From: Stenopsyche tienmushanensis
Lineage: Eukaryota; Arthropoda; Insecta; Trichoptera; Stenopsychidae
DNA: 64,000 bases
Direction of reading: 5' to 3'
Assembly (NCBI GenBank): GCA_008973525.1
Contig: WACJ01000402.1
Span: forward strand, 682,001 to 746,000
Shown: positions 23,343-35,600 of the stretch, in pieces
Layout of the letters: the number at the start of each line of letters is the position of its first letter
Numbering within the stretch: the first letter of the stretch is position 1
The notes under the pieces: model-generated
What the model was told of the DNA's origin: nothing
Database searches by the model: none
What the model saw: only the letters and a program-made list of their open reading frames with translations
Program-made: the position numbers and the translations under genes

Positions 23343-26247
23343 ATCTATACAATCGTACGATGTATGCGGGGGATCTCTCTCTGTCTCCGAGCTCAATGTA
23401 CAAGAGTGCTCTTTCTGAATAGTAGAGGGAGGGTCACAGGCCCTGGGATAGTACTCATTTAGGGGCTAACAACACGGCAGCTATGTTCCAACAAAATTCA
23501 AGCGTCTTCATTGAAAAACGTTGTAGCTAAACTTACGTTCACTGGCGTAAACATGATACTACATACGTATCACTGGTATACAACATTCGGGCGTCCATAG
23601 TGATAAAACAGATTTTCTGTACGTCCATATTTAATTGGTTTGTTGTTCCATGCTCTTCACACCAAACCTCTTTCTAGCGTATTTCACAGGTCAATAGCTA
23701 TCGATTGCATTATCATTTATGTTTGATACATGACACGTGTCTGTATGTATGTAATATTTGATCAGGAGACCATCACCTTGTGATGTCGACGTGTAATTTG
23801 ACTGATAATATCCGGAATAAACATTCAGAACGTTCAACCGCATCGATCGGGGCTCATCTGTTATCTCAGCCTTGATTATCACGAGGAACTCGTGCCGCAC
23901 AAGTTTCGAAAAAAATACGAAAATTTCATCACAGCGGAGTCATGCGAGCGAGCCACCGGTCTTGAGGATGTTAATTGAGGCATGTTTGAAAATTATATTT
24001 CTCGGGAGTGAATTCCGTGTGAACGACGTTGCACAATGCTTCGTGATCTTGAACTCGATGCAGCCGTGAAGAAGAGAAATTGGGATTGGTAAACAGCAGA
24101 TAGCCTCGGCTCGAACCATCTGGCTGCGTTCTTCTTGCGCAACCTGACATTGTAAAGACGGGCGCTCGGCAGACACGCGTGAAGACTCCTCCATGCTTAT
24201 GCAACGCCCCTAGGAAAGCCCTATTCAATGCGGCTCTTATGCAAGTCGGAATTATGTGTGTCACCCATGGACGTCCCGGGCTTCCATGACTATAATATGT
24301 TATTTCCGTCGTTTCATCAAGACACGTGTAAGCAATCTTATCCCAATAGCGTCTTTAGCGACCGACAAACATTCTTGACAACATTGACCAAAATTTAATA
24401 GGTCATGTTTATCTGGAGTTTGAGCGTCATTCCATAGATAAAATAACCCTTGATAACGGGCTGAGACAAGATAAGATTTATTTCGAATTATAAACGCATT
24501 CAACGCAGCTCGGATGTATTCTCTACCATAAGAGATTAGGTCTTCAGCGGAAGGTCTTCCATGCTATCATAATGTGCAGTGGCTTCCATCGTTGATTAAC
24601 GATTAAATGCCTATTATTTTCATACTGATAATTTGTTTTTATTCGCATTTAAAAATCGAGCGTTCTCATTGTAAGATCCTATAGATAATTTTATTTAATT
24701 GTCGTTTGACGCCAACGATTCATATGATCTCGTTCTGCTTCCAAGAAATGTTTACTGGAGATTCGCAACCGTGGATGTCCAAAATATACGGTTGTTTGTT
24801 TGCTACGATTCGCTTGGGATCATAAATCTGTCGCTTGAAGTTCGCCTCCGAACCAATTAATTAAGTCTTTCACCGAAAAGTTGCCGTGAAGCATCGTTTC
24901 GATGAATCCACGTGTCAAAATTACAATTTTATTATTCACTCAAGCGGGGCGTACATTGTTGTAGAGCGTTCCATTGTGGAAAAGTGAAAGCAGAGGATTT
25001 GTATGTAATTTCAATTTGTAACAGAAGATGGGAACGCTCATAATTACCTCGTAGGTGTGTATCGACTTTTACGAGTGGGCTCATAATTTTTAATAGGATT
25101 TAAGGGCCCATTGTTGAAACGATGGAAGCCCACTGTTGCTTCCACTTTCTTCGTATCGCGACATCCTTGACCTTAGAGCGAACTGAACTAAGTTCATAAA
25201 GCTGACATGGACTATGACGCACGTCGTGCAATTATACGTTTAGTTCCTAGAACAATTATGCTGGATTGGATTTAATTGGTTATCTAGCAAGATGTTGGTT
25301 CAAGCACGCCACATGGATGTGCCAAAATGTGGATCGCATCTGGGTAAACATTCAATTTGAATCAATATTATTGCAGTTTGTGGGAGCCTTGACCTTCCAT
25401 CGTACGAAGTGCAGGAGATAAGCATCAGCTCGATAACTAAATGCGTTGCATCGAGAGATAAATTCAAAATGATGTAAATTATGTCTATTTCTGTAATGAA
25501 ACAAACAGGCATGCAGTTGACTCATGCCGCTGCAGTTCAACCAATTTCTTCTTGAACTGGACGTTGCTTCTGTAAATGATAACGACCCAAGCTGCAAGAC
25601 ATGGGCTTCATCAACACGACCATTTTGTAACCAAAGTAAACAAACAAAGCTGATAAACTTAATGAGTTATGTGTCGATCGGCACATAATGGCTGTCGACA
25701 TGCATTTTATCGTGTCTTAACCTTCCTACGGTTATTGTACTGGCCATAACCCCACAAGAGGGAACTTCCTTATCGACGAGCCGGTGACTAAACAAAAGGA
25801 TTCACTGGAACACAGTGAACTACAAATTTCTTGAACCTTGCGATAGTGGAGTCCGATTAAAAATAGTAGCAGCGGACAGAAGTTATGCCAACATTTCGAC
25901 ATAAGTGCCCCCAGAATTTGGAAGGCAGCCTAGAAAAACATTCGCGATATGAATGAAATTTCAGCGGAGAAGACATCGAGTCTGACCTTCCGAATATAAC
26001 AAAACAAATACGGAAGAAACATAACGTGACATTCGTATCGGATCATGGAACTCTCAGAAGAACAACCTTGCATTTAAATTTGTCCTCAGAATTAATAAAT
26101 ACTAACCACTGAAATGATGTGCATGGTTATCAAGCGAAGATGAGCGTCCGGACTGTAAAGTGTTAATACACAACACCCAGCTGCTTGGATAAAGCAATGA
26201 TTTTTATATTTGCATTTATATGTATTAATATTGATAGATACGTTCGC

Positions 26248-26340
26248 ATAAAAAAAATCGCATAAAAAGACTTGAACTACATAGAAAACTGAGGGATAGG
26301 TTCCATTATTTTTGAAAACCGCATAACTTCAAAATCGCAT
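26248..26340 (+). repeat. Dispersed repeat, copy 2 (partner at 18285)
   Basis: TCGCATAAAAAGACTTGAAC, then GGGATAGGTTCCATTATTTT and CGCATAACTTCAAAA, nearly identical to 18285-18375 over about 85 bp. Confidence 0.55.
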
Positions 26341-26699
26341 AAAAAAGATCCGCATAAAAACAGACCCAATTGTAATTTTTTGGTTGTTTTAAAGGCAAAA
26401 TTAGAATATCCTAACACATTTTAAGCGGGGCCGGTTTAATCAAAGCTTACAAATGTAGCAGGCATCTCCGCGTCTTTCCAACGCAACAAGATATTTTCGA
26501 GTGGAATATTTTATAAGTCGTTTTGCCTTTGTATTAATGTTGATCGCTGTGAACTTTCCAGAATTTGAGACAATCGAATGTGTCTTTTTATGTCCAAGCT
26601 ACATAAATTGATAGATATCATTCAAATACATAAATGTATTGGAATAAACAGGATCACAGTTAACTGCGATGTGATACAGATATCCCGCAAAATATGTGT

Positions 26700-26990
26700 T
26701 ATTGGGGTATTTCAATGAGGACGCGATAAGTCGTGTATGATATATCCACTTTATTTTATTTGAAAGCATATAGAATTTTAGATGACTTCTTATGAACGAT
26801 GAGAAATTGACAGCTTCGGTGTGTTCCGTACACTCTCACGCACAGCAGCGATGTTTTCAGAAGACCTTACATTTCCATGATGTGTCTAATTTATCATTTA
26901 TGAACAATTCACAATAAATTTGATAGATGTCGCTTTAACAACATGGCCGTTATAACCTAAAAAAATTCGAGCGTGGCTATTGAATGGTGA
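26700..26990 (-). mobile_element. mariner-like end fragments
   Basis: GGGTATTTCAATGAGGACG and a TTTATTTGAAAGCATAT block resemble the segments at 12880 and 49870. The stretch 26905-26960, with ACAATAAATTTGATAGATG and CTTTAACAACATGGCCGTT, matches 13665-13710. No transposase frame remains. Confidence 0.35.
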
Positions 26991-28252
26991 TAAAATTGAA
27001 TGTCATCGTATCTGACTCAAATAATCGCGCTTTCCGGATCGATTAATGGAATTGCGACGCACTCGATAAATATTTGCTATGATTTAGTTGCAATTGTGCT
27101 CGTGTCATGATCTGTTTGCATAAATATTTATATTATTGTGCAGCGCTTTGATAACAGCAGCGAATGATCTTAGCGCAATGTCATTTAACTCGATAATTAT
27201 TTTTAGAAGGATCTCAAAGGCTCATTGCGAGATTTGTCAGCGGTGTGCGAATAAAAAATATTTGCTCGACTTAGTTAGTACAATGACGCGCTATGATGGT
27301 ATGAATGCATCGATTCGACGCTGATATCGCGATATTATCGATCTTCGATAATAATGTTTATCGGTGCGCTCTAGACAGCATTTGACCCACTGATGGAAAT
27401 ATTTATAGATTATGGCGTCCAAGCAATATGGGTTTAAAAGGATTATGTTGATCTTCTTGAAGAGATCCGCCTTCGATACGCTCATCTGGGTGACCCGCCG
27501 CGTAAGTGTCATGGTATCTCGCACATAATTTAGTCATATTCGTGCATTTTGATGTCATCAATGCGCCAATATAGCGTTTGTTTTACAATCGACGATATAT
27601 CGCTGTTTAGCACTCTAGCAACAGTCTACACAGCAATCTTGGTGTTTTTATATTATTATTTTTTTTATTAAAGCCTCTGACGTGCCACTGCCGTGTAGGG
27701 TGTTTACCATTATGTGTATATCTTTATGTAAATGGTATAAAAAGTAGTTTTTATTTGATATTACCGAGCCGATAAGAGTACGTGCGGTCACAGCCTAAGG
27801 TCGGCGACTCTGAATGCATTTGATTACTCACCGTACATAATACGTTATTGTTTAGATCGCGCGCTGTCATAAGAGTATTCTTCGGTCACTTCGTGTCTTT
27901 TATTACCAAATTCGATCGATCTGGATGGCGAAAAACACAGATAAGATTGTGTCAAAATGGCGAACGTTGGGCGATAATGACGTTTCATGAATTTCTTTTA
28001 GAGGACATCTTCAATCGTCACCTGTCGGTGTGATCGACCCTCAACGCTCTAGGAAGTTTGGATAGGATAGCAAGACCTTATGTTTGATTGCTTGTAAATT
28101 GTAGTCCAAAAGTGCAAGGCTGATCGGCTTTATACATGCTTGATATAATCGCTGCGAGATGATCACGCATTAGACTATTGACATTGGATGGGACACTTTT
28201 AAGGTTTAAAATTATACAGGCGAAACTCCAAACAGCAAATCGGTTCATCTAA

Positions 28253-28280
28253 CCCTATTTTATATAGATCACACAACATA
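28253..28280 (-). repeat. Degenerate copy of dispersed AT-rich motif
   Basis: The plus-strand sequence CCTATTTTATATAGATCACA followed by CAACATA is a reverse-oriented, partly deleted version of the motif at 11223-11252. Confidence 0.3.
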
Positions 28281-29328
28281 CGACCACATTTTAGCGAATG
28301 CAAATAAAACTGATTTCCCTGTATGTAAAAATATAGCAAGATGGCGTCACGTCAAGGAAGTCCGATCGGGGATTCCCGCGGATCGCGAACGCGCAACGGC
28401 GACCTTATTGGGGATTTTAAGTGCATCTGTAAAAAATGGCGGCCTTCGATAGTTCGTTGACCCCGTCGTTTTATCGCACAATATCAACACCTGTCTGATA
28501 AGAGAAATGGCCCGCTCACTACCTTGAGCTGATGGCCGCCGTTTATCGCTGACAATTATATCTAATATTTTGCAAACAATCGCCGATTTCGTCAATGACA
28601 TGTTTTTCCGAAAATATCCGGGTATTACGAATCGATCGATCCCGCGAGCTCGAGATGCCTTGGATTTTGACATTCGTCTAATTGTCCGCTCTTGAACCGC
28701 AGCGGGAATGACCGGTTTCGACCTCTCGGATATTAGATAATTGACATCGAGCGATCGACCTCCGTCCCGAAAATAGTCAAAGCGACATTGGGGATCGCGG
28801 CGCAAAGAAGCCCCGCATCGGCCGTGGGCGATTTCGACCTCCTTCGCCTCGGGTGGGCCAAGGTCCTCCGCCTCTAATTTCGCGTACGGAACTGCCGTGC
28901 CGACGACCGACCTCGACCGTCGCCGGATCGATCCCGGGCGAGATCCCGAATTCCGTCTAGATCGATGCCGAATGCGATCGGATCCGATTTCGACTTCCAA
29001 TCTCTTCGGCGTTATGCACGCGCACTCCCGGAGAGCGTTCGATTTTACATCATTGGAGAAATAACAATTAACTTTCGACGCGACGGGTGATTCCGTGACG
29101 CGGCGATTTCGTGTTATTTTTGCATTTTTTCACAACAATTAAACGAGCATCTGGATACGCAACGATTCAGGTGAAATCCGATCTGTAATCGTCGTTTTGA
29201 TCCGAAAGCGTGTTTTTGTTGCGTTCGGGGTGGGATGCGCGATCGATTCGTGCGGGGGATGTTATTGACGCGTCGAAAGCGCTCGGATTCGAACTCTTCG
29301 CGCGATTCTCGCTTTCGAAGAGCGCCGG

Positions 29329-29337
29329 TGACCTTGG
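29329..29337 (-). promoter_or_regulatory. Extended nuclear-receptor half-site (CCAAGGTCA)
   Basis: TGACCTTGG reads CCAAGGTCA on the minus strand, the extended monomer site type bound by FTZ-F1 and ERR-like receptors. It lies about 230 bp upstream of the proposed E75A start. Factor binding is inference. Confidence 0.3.
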
Positions 29338-29394
29338 CCGCCGATGCAGTCTCGGTTCGGGTGTACGACCTGCAGGCGAGGGGTGGGGGTCGGC

Positions 29395-29600
29395 GGCGTC
29401 CAATGGGAGCGCTCCCTGCGTACGCCGCCGCTCCGCGATTGGTCCGCCGGCCGCGGCAATGACCTCCGCTTCGAAATGCGTTGAACTCGCCTCGCGCGCC
29501 GCACGCCGCACGCCGGCCGTTTCGCAGACTTTCACTCTTCGGGCCCGCAGCCCGTCGTGCGCTCAGTGCTCGCGACGACGTCGCGCCGCGCGGACGCTGA
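29395..29600 (+). promoter_or_regulatory. E75A core promoter (CCAAT boxes, Inr, DPE)
   Basis: An initiator-like CTCAGTG places +1 at A29565. GGACG at 29592-29596 then falls exactly at +28 to +32 and matches the arthropod downstream promoter element RGWYV. No TATA box is visible, as expected for Inr/DPE promoters. Two CCAAT-type boxes lie upstream, CCAAT near 29400 and ATTGG near 29436. This predicts a 124-nt E75A leader. Confidence 0.5.
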
Positions 29601-29671
29601 AGCAGCAGCGCCTCCGAGTGTTTCGACAGTCGAGTGCCCGAGTGCAGTGTCAGTCAGTGTCGCCCTCTCAC

Positions 29672-29692
29672 ATGTTCGGACTCGCACCATGA
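29672..29692 (+). CDS. Upstream ORF overlapping the E75A start codon
   Basis: A six-codon ORF (MFGLAP) starts 17 nt before the E75A ATG in another frame. Its TGA stop overlaps the main start as ATGA (start at 29689, stop at 29690). This geometry allows termination-reinitiation or leaky scanning and could tune E75A translation. Peptide function is not implied. Confidence 0.4.
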   Translation: MFGLAP

Positions 29693-32600
29693 CCATGATA
29701 GCGAGCCCCGACAGCAGCTACGGGTGCAGGGTGCAGGTGCAACTGTCCGCCGTGGGATCGACGACCCCCTGCCCTTCGAGGTCGGAAGTCGAGTTCGCCG
29801 CCCCCCGTCTCCCCAGGGAGAGCTACGCCCCCGGACGGGACGGGCCCTCCTGCGACGTCTGCCCAGTCGGCGACGCCACCGTCACCTCCGGAGGACAGAG
29901 AGAGCCGGAACTCCACATCGGTCAGTCTTTCGCCGATCGCCCGAATCGCGAATCCCGTCGCAGCCTCGAATCTGAATCGCAACGCGGCGACACGACACCC
30001 CATCTGATCGCCGAAAGAACGCAACCCGATCTACCCCGCGGCGATCCATCGATCATTCGTATCCGATTTACCGTAAAATATCGTTGGGAACGAACAAAAT
30101 CCTAACATCATTAATAACACAAAGTGTCATTCTGCGACAAAACACGCTGAAAATACCGAGGGGCTCATAATTGACTCTCGTAAAAGCGATTAGAACGCCT
30201 TTTTCTTACGTCGATGATGGATGAATTCTTATAGATTTTTTGCGCGATTCTCATGAAATTGATCACGCATCAATACCACCCCTTTCATTTCCGTCGATTC
30301 GAATCGTTGCGCTGCGCGGCAGTGATGTAACGATGCAACCGACGCCGTTCCGAAGGTTCCGAGTGTGTTGAAGTGTTGTGTAATTTTGCATCGGAGAAAT
30401 GCGAGAGAAATTGACCCGGTGTGCTCGATACGGACCGAGTCCGAGTGCGAGCGCGAGCGCGAGACCGGTCCGTTACGATAGTGCATTATCTAATGCAGTT
30501 CGCGTCTGACGCAACGGCGTCGGCCACCTGTCGCATCCGTCCGACTTTCTCCGGAGAGTGCATTCCGATCGACTATTGATCCCGCGGATCGATCGCAACT
30601 GTCAGAATGCGGTGTTGAGTAAGTTGCGATAACAGAAAGAAAGTCGTCTCACCCGCTGACCTCGATCCCGAATTCACTTTCATTGAGAGCGCTCGGCGCA
30701 GCGTTAAACGAGGTGAAATAGTAGGATAAGCATCCGACGGAGTCGCGTCTCGCTCGCTCCTCTGTGAGCGCCTATGGTCGCGTCTCGCTCCGCCATTTCT
30801 CCGTCGTCTCTCTCCGACGCGCGCTTTCTCCCGCGCCGCCGTCTCCTCGCCTCTTCCGCGCCGAACGACAGCGAAACTCGCACCGAAACCACTTTCTTTC
30901 AATTTCTTTTCGTATCACTTTCGAGCGCTCGCAATTAGCTCACTGTTACGATCGGCTCGTTGCGACATCGAAACGAGCCGAGAGGATCGCTCCGGAGGGA
31001 CTCCGCCTCACCTGTTGCCCACCTGTCGGAGCGCCCGCAAATACATTTCTAGGTCAAGTCGCCGATTCGATCCGTCGTCCTTTCCTCCGGGCGCATTATT
31101 CACTCCGCCCGGGGCATTTTAATAAATTATCCCATCGCCGCGGCGAACTAAGTCACTGTGCCAAGATCAGGATTCCTCGAATAAACAAACTCCGCACGAA
31201 TTTAAAGCGAACGGCCGTGAACCGCATTCGCATCTTTTTTCGCATCCTCCTCGGACGGATCGCATCCGAGGCCCGCGGGACTTCCGATCGAACTTGAATG
31301 CCGCACGATCTCGATCGGACGATATTGTTACGTTGACCCACACGCGACCCCACCCCGACGGGGCCCGTTCGACTTGTTTTTCAGATTATTTTCAGACACC
31401 CACCGGGTCGACGGCCCCGATATGGGTCACGCACGCTCCGACCGATCGCCCGCCGACGAACACCACTGCGAAACGATAATATTATGATTCATACGCGCGC
31501 AAAATTATGTAATGCAAATATCTACAAAAACGCAAATCGATTTATAAATATGCGAGTCGATTTATCTTTTTCGCCAATGCAGCGGTTCCGCAAATACAAA
31601 ACGATGCAGAGCGCCGATAAGATTGTATGCGTGATTTCACGCGAATGCCATTTATTTTTATTATGAATCCGATAAGGCCTCGAATTTGTTCCAAATAGAT
31701 AAAAACTATTCGATTGATCAAATTTTTATTGCGTTCCGCCGTCACAATCCCTATTCTGAGTCTGAATCCCGTTTCTAAATTTGGATTAATATTGATATTG
31801 TATGTTTGCAGAATTTGACGGAACAACAGTATTGTGCAGAGTCTGCGGCGATAAAGCCAGCGGATTTCACTATGGCGTCCATTCCTGCGAAGGATGCAAG
31901 GTAAGAGAATCAGATTTAAGTGCGATTTAATGAATGCCGACGGATGTCGCTTCTTCGATTGGAACATTTGAACAGCACACTGTGGTCAGGGTAGAGGGTT
32001 GCGCGCCCGCGTGTTTCTGCGCGTGACGCTCTGATTCGCGCTATGATAGTATACAGAGACCGGAGCGCTCGAGGATATCGCCTGCGTCGAATCCGTGAGG
32101 TCATTCCGCGTCATCTCTGTCACATGACGAATTACGATCGTCTAACGTCCAAATTTAACAGTTCGCTAATGGAGTTCGAGGTAGTGCGATTTTCGACGGC
32201 ATTGAAATAGTCAGGCTAACCTCGCTCGGTTTTCGAACCGGGAAGCGTTCGGACCGCCGTCCTCAAAGCGCATACGCAAAAAACCTCATGACTAAATTGC
32301 CGGCTGAGAGTGGGCAGCTCGTCCAATCTCTATATGCATCGTTTTACTTTTGTTTCTTCGATTAACCTCGATCCCATTCGGAACGACGAGGGGGCGGAAC
32401 GTTTCCCCGATACGTCAATCGATCTCGTTTCGAACTCGATTTGTGTCACATCCGAAATCTTCGAAATCGAAGACCGTCCGAGGCGCGAGCATCGCGCGTT
32501 TAAAACGTCCCCCATAAGTGATTCGCGCGGACGATCGATCGCGTAGCCCATTTGGCGCATAAATCACAAAAAATACCGTTGAATGGTCGCAAAAATAACC

Positions 32601-35600
32601 ATGTATAAATTGTTGCGTAATTGCGAAACGTCACGTGAGAAAACGACCGCCGGCTCCGCGCGACAGGGGTGACAGGTAGACCGATTTAAATTGCAAATGT
32701 CGCAAATTTCACGGTCATTATTGGGGTCATTTTTGACCTTCGCGTCAAACGCGGGGGGAAATCGCCCCTTTTTAAATTCCGAGCGGCCAATTTGCGCCCC
32801 ATTTGTGACTGGGCTCGTTTCTATTGTCCCTTTGTGGAACGAGGTTAAGGTCAACGAGGTGCGTCGGAACGCCCGCGGCGATTCCTCGCTCGGCAGTGCC
32901 TTATATTTGGATTTATAAATGCTTATTTAAATTGTCGCATCGAAAACGCAGCTGTGTTCGCATTCCTTCGGGCGATCTGATACGAGATACGCATTTGTTG
33001 CAAATTCCGAAGATCGATTTGCAGCGTGATCGTCGAGCACACTTTTCCAAATAGAAAATGACAAAAGAGAGAAAAGCATCGCGGCGAGCGACGACGCGGT
33101 CGAAGCAAGTCAAGGTCCTGCAGGTTATTGTTCGAGGCCTCCGTCCGATATATACGCACTTGCAAAACAATCCTCGATAACCGTTCATTATGACAGACTA
33201 TTTTTAAATCTGTATCGTTTTATCATTTTAAACACTCGCGTACATCATCTAATTGCGTAGAATTCAAATAGATCAACAAATTTGCTAATGCAATGCCAAT
33301 ATGTAAATGTCAACTGATATAGCGTGCAAATCGATCATGCGTTAGATACGTTTTAACATCTCTCGCTTAAATTTTCATTGAAAGTTATCTAATCGAGACA
33401 TGGAATATGTTGTCCAGTTGGATTCCCATACTGTGTATGTGTTCACTATGGGATTAAACCATTGGAGTAAAAAATATAACTTGCGTGAAATTTTGCAATA
33501 TTGATATGCAAATATGCCATTATTTCAACCAAATGAATTTTTTATAATTCATCATTTGATAAATTTCATTGTGTCGTCCGCGAACGCTCAGTCGGTCGCG
33601 CTGATGAACAATTTAAAAATACTTTTGTGTGTAAAAAGGAATGTTTTGTATGAGACGCTCCACTCGTCCGAGTGACACATCAGACGTGCGTTACTAGAAA
33701 TAGAAACAAGGGACAAAAATAATGTCGAGGGCCGTCCTGAGAGTTCACAGACCTGCACGCTGACGTTCTTTATGCGTTTGTTCGAAATGAATATGCACGA
33801 TTATAGTAAATGCGGGAATATTTAGATGACGACGCTCAGACGGAGCGTTCGTCTGGTCTATCCGAGGCCGGCCGAGAGAGGCGGGGGTTCAGGGTCGGTC
33901 GCGGGCCCTCTTCCATCCTTTCCATCCTTCCCGTCCTTCCCGTCCTTTGTCCTCCTCCTTCCGCGCCCGCGCTCTACATACACACTAACCGAGTCCGAGG
34001 TGCGTGAACCAGTTACGATCGCCGCCGGTGCGTTGCATTCCTAAACCCATAAAACTTATTGTCCGACCCCGCGGACGCATACCGAAAATGATGCGTCGAG
34101 CCTCTGTAGGTCACGCAATTCCGGCGCCCGCCCGGGAACGAGACGACGACCTACGCCACTGTGAACTCGCCTGCGTCCATCTCCGATCCGATTTTTGTGC
34201 GCGGCGTCCGTCGACGATGACAAAATGGCGGTCGGAATTTAATCAGGGGACAAGTGCGTCCCGGGCGAAGCGCAGTCTCCGCACCTAGGCGCGTCTAGGA
34301 GCGCGACGAGGACGAAACGAGAGGGACGACGCAGACGCGCGATCGACTACAAAACAAACAAAAAATTACAGGCCGATGTCCTCGATGCGTGCGTGAGAAA
34401 TTCATTCGGACGCTTCGAGCTCGCTGCGTTATTGCAGCGGATCTTCGGATGCCCGATTCTTGCGCGATTCTTGAAATTATCTGTTGCTCCCGACACGATG
34501 GGTCCCGTGATTTTTTGTCGCTTGACATTTTTTGCCCGCAAGGGTTAAACGAAATTCGTAAAAAAAGGATCGGAAATTAAATTCCCCGCGTGCGCAAAAA
34601 ATTCCACTGTTCGAGGGACCGACCGGGCGAAAATAGCTCTGACCTTGATCTTTTTCATTATTTTTTTATTATTTACGATACAAAAAAGGTTGCCCTCGAA
34701 TTCGATACGAGCGACCCTTATCCCTTTCGTTTCAATCGGACCTTTTTGTTATGGATTCCCAAAAAAATATGGATCAAACGGCAGCTGTGAATTTGATCCC
34801 TTTTCTGGTCCGCTCAGACAATGAGGATGTTTCTACTGTTTTTCGAAAAAATCGCATCAATCCTTTCCATTTTAAAGTAATTTATGATACAATTTAAGCG
34901 CCATTGTTGAATTATCATTTCATACAAATCAATTTCTGCAAGCGAGCAAATATTCGAGCTCTCGGATCTGCGCGCGTCGTGTGCAATATTTTTCGTTTGA
35001 TTTTTTTTGTCGCAATGTGACCTACAAAATCGAGTCTCGGCCGACGAAAGACGTCTCGCATCGGGAAGATGACACAAAGGATTTTTGCAATCCTTTTTAT
35101 TGCGCAGCCTCATCGCGTCCGGGCTTAGGGCAGGTAAGGGTCGCCTTGAATGGCGTCCGGCCCCCTTTTCTTTCTGCGGCAGGATACCGATTTTTACAGA
35201 TTTTTGAAAAGGGTTGTTGAGTCCCATTCACTCAGACACAAAAGATCCCAAAAAAAAAAAAAATAAGATGCCAAATCCAAGCAGACGTTATAAAGATAAT
35301 AACAAACAGACACGTTAAATACCAATATGAACTTGTAATAAATCAAAATTTAGCGTTGAAAATTCTGTTTTTTTTGTGACGGATGTCCTGTGAAATTTCC
35401 CTATAAAAAATGTATCATTCGCAATATGTTCATCTTTTTTTGTTGCGTGTCCTGCGCAAATGACATGTGCGCGCGAAGGGTTAGAACAGATTCTTCCGGT
35501 CGTAATTTTGCTCGACTCTGCAAAAAAAGGACGGAAATCATTGTTTCCCGTCATCTGTCGAGAGGTCAAATACAAAAAGGAAAGTATATTTGCCATAACT

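Larger units (their letters stand above)
23351..28330. other. AT-rich stretch, no recognised gene
   Basis: Only short frames occur (for example minus-strand frames at 23.9-24.5 kb) and none resembles a known protein. Repeats lie at 26248-26340, 26700-26780 (mariner-like end) and 28253-28280. Confidence 0.45.

Noticed and set aside
28347..29000. 217-codon minus-strand frame upstream of the E75A promoter
   Set aside because: Arg/Ser-rich, without recognisable domain, in CpG-rich promoter-proximal DNA.
33901..33960. CCATCCTT/CCGTCCTT tandem pattern as a functional repeat
   Set aside because: A simple degenerate pyrimidine repeat with few units; no evidence of function.
35120..35140. CAG/GTAAGG junction as another ratchet splice site or exon end
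   Set aside because: The sequence before it (GGGCTTAGGG) is not pyrimidine-rich, so an acceptor is unlikely; no frame supports an exon.
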